Position numbers and translations under genes: made by a program. From an uncultured Actinomyces sp. (lineage in GTDB: Bacteria > Actinomycetota > Actinomycetes > Actinomycetales > Actinomycetaceae): a stretch of DNA of 64,000 nucleotides. The DNA is taken from NCBI GenBank assembly GCA_938028585.1, contig CALIZH010000382.1, forward strand, positions 35,311-99,310. The letters run 5' to 3'. The stretch's first letter is position 1, and each line of letters opens with the position of its first letter. Positions 36,094 to 44,265 of this stretch are shown here, in pieces. Below the pieces are notes generated by a model. The model did no database searches, was not told the origin of the DNA, and saw only the letters and a program-made list of their open reading frames with translations.

Positions 36094-36795
36094 TTACTGG
36101 CGGAGCCTGCTCAGGATACGCTCGCGGTAGTCCCTGATGCCGTCTTCGTCTTCGCTCAAGTACTCCAGCGAAGAGAACACGTCAGTTTCGTGGCCGCGCA
36201 TCGCGTCTGCGAGCTGCTCAATGGAGTAACCGGCTAGGTCACCGATTGCATCTGGGTCGTTCCACGAGAAGTAATTGATGAAGTTCTCGATACCCATGCG
36301 GCTGAAATCTGTGTAGAACGTGGCGTCGAAACCGTAGTCTTCTAGAGATGAGACCGAAAGATCATCGGATGATTCATCGCCAATAACTGTTGCGGTGGTG
36401 TCGAAATCTCGGCCCTCGTGCTTGTGGTAATAGGCGCAGCCACTTGCCACGAAGCTTTGGCCAAACTCGTACTCGCGCCAGGTGAGCGTGACGTTGAACC
36501 ACGAATTTGTCAGCGTATCGAGGGTCTTTGCGTCGATAGAGTCGAGATTTTCGTTGATCCAGGGGATCATGCGTTCAGCATTGGTGGCGTATGTCCATCG
36601 GCCTGAGCCGTAGAAGGGCACGACGCCAACGGTGTCACCTTCATCGTTTGTCGAGACTTGGATGTTGTCGGGGTTGAACGTGGTGTCATAACCGAAGTGG
36701 CTGGCGGTGTTAAAGACTTCGACAACCGCGTCAAGTGCTGCTTTGTTGGGTGCTTTGAAGATGATGACACCTTCTGCGTAAGAAATGTTAGCCAT
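36094..36795 (-). CDS. acidic soluble protein, unknown function
   Basis: A 233-residue acidic protein. It looks globular, with an N-terminal GVIIFKAPNKAALDAVVEVF segment suggestive of an alpha/beta sandwich, and many aromatic residues (SGRWTYATNAERMIPW). No catalytic motif recognised. AAAGGA and two TATTCA boxes lie just upstream of the ATG. It is the last gene of the leftward cluster and ends at the bidirectional terminator. Confidence 0.65.
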   Translation of the reverse strand: MANISYAEGVIIFKAPNKAALDAVVEVFNTASHFGYDTTFNPDNIQVSTNDEGDTVGVVPFYGSGRWTYATNAERMIPWINENLDSIDAKTLDTLTNSWFNVTLTWREYEFGQSFVASGCAYYHKHEGRDFDTTATVIGDESSDDLSVSSLEDYGFDATFYTDFSRMGIENFINYFSWNDPDAIGDLAGYSIEQLADAMRGHETDVFSSLEYLSEDEDGIRDYRERILSRLRQ

Positions 36796-36839
36796 GGTGA
36801 ATATCCTTTTCGTGAATAGGGGGGGATGGATTAGGTTGT

Positions 36840-37301
36840 TTACGAAGGATACGGAAATTGTGCTCCGCGTAAGTAACGATCCACATACGCTTCCACATAA
36901 ACGTCTTGATTGGCATAAGCGGTGATTGTAAAGATATCCGGCGTGTACAATTTGTCGTTTTGAACGATCTTAAAGACTGGATATTCTACGCCGTTGATGT
37001 CGACGAATAATGTGTACGTCTGTAGAGTTTCGAGCGAAGACGAAGTAAGGCTCACTGTTGTTTCATCATCAGGTTCAAGGTAAGCGGATCTGATGCGCGC
37101 ATCAGGCTTACCCCAAACGTTAATGTATTGAATGAACGCGCGTTGAGTGTCGATTTGGATGTGAAGATGCATGTCATTGTCAAGGACGATAACGTTATTG
37201 TTGATCACATTGGTGATGTAACGACCTTTAAGCACGTTAGTGAACTCACTATCAGTGCTGTACGCATGGAGCGTGGTAACTATACCGTTTCGAATACGCA
37301 T
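36840..37301 (-). CDS. hypothetical protein downstream of the toxin-antitoxin pair
   Basis: A 153-residue protein rich in beta-strand-forming residues (NNNVIVLDNDMHLHIQIDTQ, YTLFVDINGVEYPVFKIVQ), probably a beta sandwich. No known family. It starts 14 nt after the Panacea-domain gene, with AAAGAGGAA ahead of the ATG, so it is the third gene of that operon and might be an accessory or a second regulator. Confidence 0.65.
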   Translation of the reverse strand: MRIRNGIVTTLHAYSTDSEFTNVLKGRYITNVINNNVIVLDNDMHLHIQIDTQRAFIQYINVWGKPDARIRSAYLEPDDETTVSLTSSSLETLQTYTLFVDINGVEYPVFKIVQNDKLYTPDIFTITAYANQDVYVEAYVDRYLRGAQFPYPS

Positions 37302-37315
37302 AGTATGATTCCTCT

Positions 37316-37606
37316 TTACTTGTTGTTTCTGAGACCAAAGCTTTCGGCTCGGTCTGGTGACGGTGTTGACGATCCATTCGTTCCATCGATGGAATAAATT
37401 CCTTGAAGAGTGTTGAATAGTTCGCGATTAATAGGTCCATGCTTCCATGCTTCAAAATCTTCAGGGAAGATAGGTTTATCCGTTAGAGCCAGGGACCAGC
37501 CTTGCGAAAGGTAAGTCAGCTTTTGGAGCTTGCGTGGGGAGATCGATTGGTCAAAATGCGCCAGAATATACTTTGATACATCAAAAATTGAGGTCATTGT
37601 GGTCAC
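37316..37606 (-). CDS. Panacea-domain (DUF4065/SocA-like) putative antitoxin
   Basis: A 96-residue protein with the characteristic order DVSKYILAHF...SPRKLQKLTYLSQGWSLAL...PIFPEDFEAWKHGPI, matching the Panacea (DUF4065) core known from SocA and other antitoxins. It is short for the family and ends soon after the core. GTG 37606 follows the MazF-like gene stop by 6 nt; ATG 37597 is an alternative. Tight linkage with a MazF-like toxin suggests that it neutralises that toxin. Panacea antitoxins pair with many toxin types, so the pairing is plausible but unproven. Confidence 0.8.
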   Translation of the reverse strand: MTTMTSIFDVSKYILAHFDQSISPRKLQKLTYLSQGWSLALTDKPIFPEDFEAWKHGPINRELFNTLQGIYSIDGTNGSSTPSPDRAESFGLRNNK

Positions 37607-37612
37607 CGTCTT

Positions 37613-38272
37613 TCACTGCTTTTGCTTCTTCGTCTTCTTTTTCTTTTTGGTCTTTTTCTGAGAGGGTTGTGCTGGTTGCATAGTCGGTGTTCCAAAAACT
37701 TTATTCAGTTCCTGATACATCGACGAGTGCTCACTGTGCGCTCGGATCGCTGTTGCAAGAGCGTCACGTTCGCGTGCAATCTGGAGAATAGCCTTTTTCA
37801 AACCTTCGATGCGCTCAGAGTAGTTAATATCGTCGTTCAGACTGAGTTCTTGTTCGAACAGATCAATACCGTGAGCTGAAAGTTGCTTTTCCCATTTATG
37901 CAGTGCTTCACCCGGTTTAGCTCCACCTAAACCAAGAGCGAAGGCAATACTGTTTTGGATGTTGTAGAGATCAAGAGGTGATACACGTCCGATGTATTGA
38001 GAAAGACGAGATGTATCAATGTTCGTCACTTGATTACAGATGGCGATGGAACGTTGGTTGTTCGCATGAACGACCACGTGTGTAGCAGACGCACGTCGCT
38101 TGTCGCTTGACGTGAGGTACACGACCTGAACAACACCAGAGTGTTGGTTCAAGGTGTCGTTACTAACGATGACGCCCGGCCTTCCTGACCACATCTCGTT
38201 GCCGACAGTTCCGCCTCCTGGGACAGGTGCGGGTTGAATGAACCAGATGTCGCCTCGGCGAATGTCTTGCAT
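37613..38272 (-). CDS. MazF/PemK-like putative toxin with C-terminal extension
   Basis: A 219-residue protein. Residues ~1-115 show the PemK/MazF pattern: RRGDIWFIQPAP, RPGVIVSNDTLN, VVQVVYLTSSDK, ICNQVTNIDTSRLSQYIGRVS. MazF enzymes are mRNA interferases of ~110 residues. Here a ~100-residue charged helical extension ends in a very basic tail (KKTKKKKKTKKQKQ), perhaps for ribosome or RNA contact. GAAAGGAG lies 5 nt before the ATG at 38272. It precedes the Panacea-domain gene by 6 nt. Confidence 0.82.
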   Translation of the reverse strand: MQDIRRGDIWFIQPAPVPGGGTVGNEMWSGRPGVIVSNDTLNQHSGVVQVVYLTSSDKRRASATHVVVHANNQRSIAICNQVTNIDTSRLSQYIGRVSPLDLYNIQNSIAFALGLGGAKPGEALHKWEKQLSAHGIDLFEQELSLNDDINYSERIEGLKKAILQIARERDALATAIRAHSEHSSMYQELNKVFGTPTMQPAQPSQKKTKKKKKTKKQKQ

Positions 38273-38320
38273 GAGAACTCCTTTCAAAAAAGAGAGTAGT
38301 ATAGAGCTTTGTGGTGTTGG

Positions 38321-38360
38321 TGCCCCGTTACCCCTGTAATGACACAGAGGTAACGGGGCA
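38321..38360 (-). terminator. 12-bp stem-loop between the UvrD-like and toxin genes
   Basis: TGCCCCGTTACC pairs with GGTAACGGGGCA. There is no U-tract on the - strand; AATTTTAC follows on the + strand. Confidence 0.55.
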
Positions 38361-38376
38361 ATTTTACAGACGATGA

Positions 38377-41300
38377 CTATGCGTCGTCCTCATCGTCAGT
38401 TGCAGATAGACCAGGAATGGTCTGGATGCTGGCGACGAGAGCACGAGTAGCAGCAAAACCATCGGTATCGGTGGCATTCGCGCAAGGAGTGTTATCCTCG
38501 CTGGGGACATCATCTTCATTCACCACTGTAACAGTGGTTGCGGTATCCTCGTCCTCATTGTCTGTAGAACCGGTCTGCGTCAGCGAGTCAACGATCAGGT
38601 TGTAGTCGCTGAGGATTCGTGCAGACAACGTGACGCCATGAGAGAGGACGAACAGAGAGTTCTTCGCGCGCGTGAACGCGACGTAATAGAGCCTCTTCTT
38701 TTCTTCGCTCATGTCAGACTGATCCTTGTAGATGACAACAACGTTGTCAAACTCAAGACCCTTGACTCCATGAACAGTGGAGACAATGAGATCAGCCTGT
38801 GTTTCCAGGTTACGGATCTTGCGTTCCTCGTTGTTGCGGTGCATGAGAGCATCGCGAATCGAGTTGTACCGGATCTCGTAATCAAGGATGCACTTCTTCA
38901 AGCGATCGAAGAAGGTCTCCTTGGTGATGATGGCGGATTGGTACTCGTAGACCCATCCTTGGATGGCCGAACCCGATTCAGTCCACCACTCGCTCGCCAT
39001 CTTTGCCAAGGCTTGTTGAGCCTGGGCATTGCTGGCGGGGCCTCGTGCAATGATTTCCTTTGCAAACACGTATGCGGCGTTTGCGGGATCCACGGCCTCG
39101 ATGTCAGACCAGTACATCTTGATGAACGCCGAGAAGAACGTCGATGCCCGACGCCTGTCTGAGATCATCGAGATGACAGAGCGGCCTGGGAACATCTCTT
39201 CCAAGCGCTTTTGAACAGCAAATGCTTCTCGGCGGGTAAAGGCCAAGAACGCCACCTGTTCACCACGGCTCAGGCAGTCCTGAACATAGGTGTAGGTGTG
39301 CTGGGAGAGCAGCTTAGGAAGATCGGTGATGAACTTTGCATCAGAGGTGTAGTGTTCATGAACGACATGAACCTTGTCCTGGAACGATTGAGCCGTCACC
39401 GGAACGAGGGAGTTTGCACGAAGGCGGATCTGCGCAAGCTGGTTGGCTTCGATTTCGCTCAAGAGGTGGACATTAGCCATGTCCAAAACCTCTTGGTTCG
39501 ATCGATAGTTAGTTTCCAGCTTGTAGGGCGTGAAGACACCGGATGCTTCAAGGGCATTCAGGGCCTTCGGGTTTGCCGAACGGAACTCGTAGAGCGTCTG
39601 GCTTGCGTCCCCCACGATGAAAAGTGATGCCTTGAGCTTGCTCACAAGGCGGAGCAGGTAGATGAACTCGAACACCGAGTTATCCTGAACCTCGTCGATG
39701 ATGAGGTGACGGATGTTCAAACCAGTGGGCAGAGGCATCCGATCAATCATCTGATACGCGAGAATGATCTCTAGCTCCAAAGACGTCTGCTTAATGAGGT
39801 TCAGAGCGTCAACGGTTTGCTCAAGGTGTGCCTCGATGAAGTTGTTCAGCGAGGTGTAGGCACCTTGTGCATCACGACCTTCCAACCGACGAAGACGCTG
39901 AGAGAATTGAAGCGCGAAAGCATCGCCGGGCATGTAGATGCCCAGAGAGTTCGCGATCGTTTCAACAGAGCTGAGTTCATGGGTGGGGAAGTAGGTCATG
40001 TAGAGATCATGGATCATGCGAGCAATGGTCATCGAGCGAACGTTGGGGTTCTTCTTGATGATGTTGTCCGCTGCCGCGTTCGTGAACGACAGCACAGTGA
40101 TGTCCGAGGGGGCCACCCCACACAGCGTGAGCTGGTTGATACGAGCAAGGATGACCGTGCTCTTACCAGCGCCTGCACCTGCCTGGGTGATCGACAGAGG
40201 TTCGGTCGAGCACACAGCGGCCTTCTGCTGAGGCGAGAGCTGACCCTGGATCGGAGTGGTTGCCATCGACTGAGGCGCACGCTCCAGTTCATCATGGTGA
40301 GATCCAAGCTCGTGCAAGGTCTCGTTCATCAGCAGGTTCATGTTTTGCTTCATCAGACGCGATGCGGTCTGAGGATCACAGAGCGTGTTGATGGCCGTGT
40401 AGACCTCGCGGTAGGCAGGCAGCGGAACACTGTACTGCTCCATGTAGCGAAGCTGGTAGACCATCTGAGCCAGCTGATCGTCGTTGTAGGTGCGCGTCTT
40501 GGGTACAAGAGCGGCAACAACGTCTCGGATGTCCTCGGCAATACCATTGCTGGTCCACCGCTCGGCGCTGTGAGTAATGTTCTCGTAGACGCTGTAATCA
40601 GCGTAGAACTCAGTGAGCGTATCGATGAAGCCTTTCCTGTGCGAGAGGTCGATACCCATAGCATGGCAAATGGCTTCCCACGGCAGGTCTTCGATATCTT
40701 CGACAGGTGCGTAGCTCCAGTCGGCAACAGCCCACGCCTGGTCTTGAACGCTCATGAGAGCAGAGAGGCTACGGAAGTTGGACGCCGACATGTTCAGCAG
40801 GGTGGCGCGAGTGCGGTAGTCGTCATCCACGCTCAAAACGAGTGAATCGACAGACTCATCGTCCACAGCCATGATGTCTTCGTCGCTTGCCTCGATAAAC
40901 TCGGGGTCATCGATGTCACAAGAGGCGAGATCCTGGTCGCACAGAGTGTCCATCTGAGTTTCCAGGTCGATGGCGTCTTCGTCCTTTACGGGCGGAACGA
41001 CGTAGAGCATCGTGCGGTACGAGAGCGCAAGATCCTTGACCATTTCTCGCCCGCTACGATCTTCGCGCATGACAAGGCCCTGCACGTGGCAGGATGCATA
41101 GAGATCGAAGGTGTAGGTGTCATCAGTCAAGCGCACGGAGAATGCGTTCGCCTCAGAGGGGACGGGAACTTTCATGTAGCCGTATCCCTGCTCATAGGCG
41201 CGCCGAACGACAGTGCCGATGGGGATAATGTGGCTGGTGACGTTGTTCGAGGTGCGACGTTCCTTGTAGCGAATGTCGGTGCTTCCCATCGTTGCACGAT

Positions 41301-41487
41301 TCAGGCCCATAGGGTACCTGCCGGGGACAACGGAAGAGTTCAGCACGCCTTGCTTCTTGCCCTGGCCGGTCAGAGACGAGGAAAAGAATTTAGGGGTGAC
41401 AACCTTGATGGTACGGGCTTTACCTGCCTCAGCAACGGTATTGATCTGAGCGGCTGCGGTATCAATGCTTTCCAAGAGGATGGGCAT
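38377..41487 (-). CDS. UvrD/PcrA-like SF1 helicase with long N-terminal extension
   Basis: A 1036-residue protein starting at ATG 41487 (GAAAGGAAGG upstream); an upstream in-frame ATG has no SD. SF1A motifs: Walker A GAGAGKST near 436-443, LIIDEVQD near 590, NYRSN, and VSTVHGVKGLEFDNV plus YVAFTRAK near the end. The first ~420 residues have no recognised domain and may regulate or target the helicase. The ~75-residue acidic tail is probably disordered. It could act in replication restart or displacement during transfer, or in defence; the sequence does not decide. Confidence 0.88.
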   Translation of the reverse strand: MPILLESIDTAAAQINTVAEAGKARTIKVVTPKFFSSSLTGQGKKQGVLNSSVVPGRYPMGLNRATMGSTDIRYKERRTSNNVTSHIIPIGTVVRRAYEQGYGYMKVPVPSEANAFSVRLTDDTYTFDLYASCHVQGLVMREDRSGREMVKDLALSYRTMLYVVPPVKDEDAIDLETQMDTLCDQDLASCDIDDPEFIEASDEDIMAVDDESVDSLVLSVDDDYRTRATLLNMSASNFRSLSALMSVQDQAWAVADWSYAPVEDIEDLPWEAICHAMGIDLSHRKGFIDTLTEFYADYSVYENITHSAERWTSNGIAEDIRDVVAALVPKTRTYNDDQLAQMVYQLRYMEQYSVPLPAYREVYTAINTLCDPQTASRLMKQNMNLLMNETLHELGSHHDELERAPQSMATTPIQGQLSPQQKAAVCSTEPLSITQAGAGAGKSTVILARINQLTLCGVAPSDITVLSFTNAAADNIIKKNPNVRSMTIARMIHDLYMTYFPTHELSSVETIANSLGIYMPGDAFALQFSQRLRRLEGRDAQGAYTSLNNFIEAHLEQTVDALNLIKQTSLELEIILAYQMIDRMPLPTGLNIRHLIIDEVQDNSVFEFIYLLRLVSKLKASLFIVGDASQTLYEFRSANPKALNALEASGVFTPYKLETNYRSNQEVLDMANVHLLSEIEANQLAQIRLRANSLVPVTAQSFQDKVHVVHEHYTSDAKFITDLPKLLSQHTYTYVQDCLSRGEQVAFLAFTRREAFAVQKRLEEMFPGRSVISMISDRRRASTFFSAFIKMYWSDIEAVDPANAAYVFAKEIIARGPASNAQAQQALAKMASEWWTESGSAIQGWVYEYQSAIITKETFFDRLKKCILDYEIRYNSIRDALMHRNNEERKIRNLETQADLIVSTVHGVKGLEFDNVVVIYKDQSDMSEEKKRLYYVAFTRAKNSLFVLSHGVTLSARILSDYNLIVDSLTQTGSTDNEDEDTATTVTVVNEDDVPSEDNTPCANATDTDGFAATRALVASIQTIPGLSATDDEDDA

Positions 41488-41528
41488 GAAAGCCTTCCTT
41501 TCTGAATATAAATGAATGTATAAATAAG

Positions 41529-41566
41529 CCATCAATCGGCCAGTGATGCTCCTGACCGATTGATGG
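41529..41566 (-). terminator. 11-bp stem-loop at gene boundary
   Basis: CCATCAATCGG pairs with CCGATTGATGG, with no U-tract on the coding strand. TATTCA (41508-41503) lies between it and the SD of the UvrD-like gene. Confidence 0.5.
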
Positions 41567-41586
41567 TGTGGTGAGCGAATAGGCAG

Positions 41587-42240
41587 TTACGCGATTGTGT
41601 AACCGACGATTTCCATATCATCGCCAGTGTCAGGATCGACGAGCGTTCCCGAATCAGGTAGATCGCTCAGCGGCTGGGTGTAGAGACATCCCTTTTCATC
41701 GGTGTAGATGATCTGGAGAGACTCAAGGTCTTTGTTGACTTGCGGCTTATGGCCGGTAGACAGATCGTAGAGCGCCAATGCAGCGTCAATCTGCTTCTTC
41801 CACGCCGGGGCCAGCGTGGTGTTAATCAGAACCGAGAGATCGTTCTTGGTGCGAACACCCTCTAACATGTCTGGTGTCGTGCGAAGGTACTTGGCTGCGC
41901 GACGACGGCTGACGGTGGTGATGAGCGGGCCATCGGCTTCATCCTCATGAAGCCAGAACCATCCATTGTCAAGTGCGTACATCGGTGCGCCTGTGTAAGC
42001 GTCGGCAAGATGGAGTTCCATGAGAGGCTCTAGCCACGGAAATGCCTGTTTAATCTCATCGCATACCTGCCCGCACTTATCGGGATCACAGTTGGCAAGT
42101 GGGGTTTGGCCATCATGGTTGTAATAGACTTCTCCCATGGTGCTTACTCGGTCATTACGAATACCGTAGTGAGCAACGACGGTCGTCAAAGATCCATCAG
42201 CTTCGTGAAGGGTGTATTGAACGGTGCGCATAGTAGTCAT
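41587..42240 (-). CDS. hypothetical protein in the AAA+/helicase cluster
   Basis: A 217-residue, mildly acidic, soluble protein. The first ~110 residues contain a CDPDKCGQVC cysteine cluster that could bind metal; the middle is helical (AAKYLRTTPDMLEGVRTK). No family recognised. AAGGAGA precedes the ATG and a TATTCA box precedes the SD, as in the neighbouring genes. Confidence 0.65.
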   Translation of the reverse strand: MTTMRTVQYTLHEADGSLTTVVAHYGIRNDRVSTMGEVYYNHDGQTPLANCDPDKCGQVCDEIKQAFPWLEPLMELHLADAYTGAPMYALDNGWFWLHEDEADGPLITTVSRRRAAKYLRTTPDMLEGVRTKNDLSVLINTTLAPAWKKQIDAALALYDLSTGHKPQVNKDLESLQIIYTDEKGCLYTQPLSDLPDSGTLVDPDTGDDMEIVGYTIA

Positions 42241-42275
42241 TGTGTTCTCCTTGAATACGTATGTTATGAATAGGT

Positions 42276-42312
42276 GGTTCGCCCACGAGGGGTGAATTCA
42301 CGTGGGCGAACC
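42276..42312 (-). terminator. 12-bp stem-loop at gene boundary
   Basis: GGTTCGCCCACG pairs with CGTGGGCGAACC around a 13-nt loop, with no U-tract on the coding strand. Two TATTCA boxes follow before the SD of the next gene. Confidence 0.55.
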
Positions 42313-42324
42313 GTATGCGCTCTG

Positions 42325-44163
42325 TTAGTTTGCCGCCTGAGCAAGCAGCATGTCTTCGATCAGAGCGCGAATGGCGCGGATGGCCGGGCGTGCGCCCTGG
42401 TCAACGAGCCATGTCTCATCGATCAATTGAGCGATGGTGTCATTATCGATTGCGTCAAAGCTCAGGTCTGGCCTCTCGGCACAGATACGCTTTACTTGGC
42501 GATCGTATTCATCGCGCAAGATTTGTGCATAATCGTCGGCATCTAGAGGCATGAAAGCGATGAGATCATCGAAGCGTCCAAGCAGCTCTGCGTCAAAACT
42601 CTTTTGGAGTTCTTTGGTCAAAGACTGCTTGCTCACGGAGTGCTTATGATCTCCGAAGCCCATCTGGGAGCCAGAGAGCTTCTGTCTGCCCGCATTAGTC
42701 GTTGCAATGACGATGCAACGCGATAGATCAACGGCTGGACCGTTTGCCATCTGAATTTCGCCGGTATCCAGAGCAGAGAGGAAAAGTCGCTGCACTGACA
42801 TATCGGCCTTCTCAAACTCATCAAGGACGATTACGCGGTAGGGGTTCGATGCCAAGGTATCGAAAGGTCGTTCCTTGGCGCTGTCCGAACCGACGTAGCC
42901 GGTTGGGGAGCCGATGATGCGATTGATCGATGCCGAGTCGTGGTACTCAGCCATGTTGAGGATGATGGGCTTTTGCCCAGTGACCATAGATGAGATGATC
43001 GTGGCTGTTTCCGACTTGCCGACCCCGGATGCCCCGGCGAAAAGCCATGAGGTGGGGCGAGTGCTCGGGAAGATGTTCAGCTCGCGTCTACGCAAAGCGT
43101 CGACAATGCGAGGAAGAACCTCTTCTTGACCCCTGAGCCTGGATAGCTCTGTTTGGAGAGCTGTCACATCAAGGTGTGGGGGCTGGGATTGTCCCGTGAC
43201 AAGAAGCATGGCGATTGTGTTCAGTCGCTTAGCCGTCAACGGGGTGTGAGTAATCTGCTGGAGCATCTGTGCGCTCGTCGTGTTCCCAGAAGCGAGAGCT
43301 TCCTGGATCGCCGCGTGGTGGCTAATGACGGAATGGCTCAGTGCTCGGTCGAGAAGCGTAATCGCCGTATCAGGGCGGTGTCCTGTGCTCATGAGACGAT
43401 CGGCTGTCATGACGATTTCATCAAGGACGTCGGGGGCGACTGTGACCTTATTCTGATAGTGGCCCAGCATACCGGGCAGCACAATGTCAAGGATTTCTCG
43501 GGTCTGCTCGCGGGTGAGTTCATCGACGATGACAGACGAGAAACGGCGCTTGAACGCCGGGTCGTCATCGAGTTTCTTCGCTTCACCCATGGTCGTTGCG
43601 GCGATCACGCGGATGCATCCTCGGGCCATAGCAGGCTTGAGGATCTGTGCGATCTTGGCGTAGGTCGTATTGTTGCTGTCTGCAATGAGGTGAATCTCAT
43701 CGATAAAGAGCAACGCGTCGTTGTTTGCATCCTGTGCAAACTTGATGATCTCGGTGATGCGGTTTTCCAGATCACCGACAACACCTGCGCCTGCAACGAG
43801 AGTTGCAATCGGCAGTTCGTAGATCGTCGTGTTTGCAAGCTGCGGGGGCACAGAAGCTTCTTTATTAGCGATGCGTCTGGCGATCTCTTCGACAATCGCC
43901 GTCTTGCCCACTCCGGCTGGGCCAACGAGTAGAGCGTTCGGCTTGCGAGAGGACGAGATAATGCTCATGGTCTGGGTGACGATCTCATCACGGAAAAGAG
44001 CAGGTGTGGCGCTCTTGTATGTCTCGTTGTAGTTAATGAGCATATCGTTAATGTCAGAGCCGCCTGTCAGAAGTGGGCCGAGCAAGGACGATAGAGGGAT
44101 GTTCGATCCCCCAGTGCCGGGGTTGCCGCCGATGTCTGTGGGTGTAAAGTTTGACAGGCCCAT
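42325..44163 (-). CDS. ClpB/ClpA-like double AAA+ ATPase, intein-free paralog
   Basis: A 612-residue protein. AAA1 has LLVGPAGVGKTAIVEEIARR near residues 78-97 and LLFIDEIH; AAA2 has WLFAGASGVGKS near 370 and VIVLDEFEKADMSVQRLF, the Clp/Hsp100 pattern. No N-terminal Clp domain, M-domain or ClpP loop is evident. Length and layout match the spliced product of the gene at 10244, so the element carries two such motors. It is followed by a hypothetical gene and preceded by the VWA and MoxR genes, suggesting an AAA+/VWA chaperone-like unit. GAAAGGAGG precedes the ATG. Confidence 0.88.
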   Translation of the reverse strand: MGLSNFTPTDIGGNPGTGGSNIPLSSLLGPLLTGGSDINDMLINYNETYKSATPALFRDEIVTQTMSIISSSRKPNALLVGPAGVGKTAIVEEIARRIANKEASVPPQLANTTIYELPIATLVAGAGVVGDLENRITEIIKFAQDANNDALLFIDEIHLIADSNNTTYAKIAQILKPAMARGCIRVIAATTMGEAKKLDDDPAFKRRFSSVIVDELTREQTREILDIVLPGMLGHYQNKVTVAPDVLDEIVMTADRLMSTGHRPDTAITLLDRALSHSVISHHAAIQEALASGNTTSAQMLQQITHTPLTAKRLNTIAMLLVTGQSQPPHLDVTALQTELSRLRGQEEVLPRIVDALRRRELNIFPSTRPTSWLFAGASGVGKSETATIISSMVTGQKPIILNMAEYHDSASINRIIGSPTGYVGSDSAKERPFDTLASNPYRVIVLDEFEKADMSVQRLFLSALDTGEIQMANGPAVDLSRCIVIATTNAGRQKLSGSQMGFGDHKHSVSKQSLTKELQKSFDAELLGRFDDLIAFMPLDADDYAQILRDEYDRQVKRICAERPDLSFDAIDNDTIAQLIDETWLVDQGARPAIRAIRALIEDMLLAQAAN

Positions 44164-44202
44164 AGGGGCCTCCTTTCACGTGAATAAAGAGATATGAATA
44201 GG

Positions 44203-44241
44203 CCCTTCCTTCTCCAGGTGGTTAGCCCAGAGAAGGAAGGG
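44203..44241 (-). terminator. 12-bp stem-loop at gene boundary
   Basis: CCCTTCCTTCTC pairs with GAGAAGGAAGGG, with no U-tract. Two TATTCA boxes (44200-44195 and 44186-44181) precede the next SD. Confidence 0.55.
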
Positions 44242-44265
44242 GTGAGCAGATTGGTGTGATTCGAA

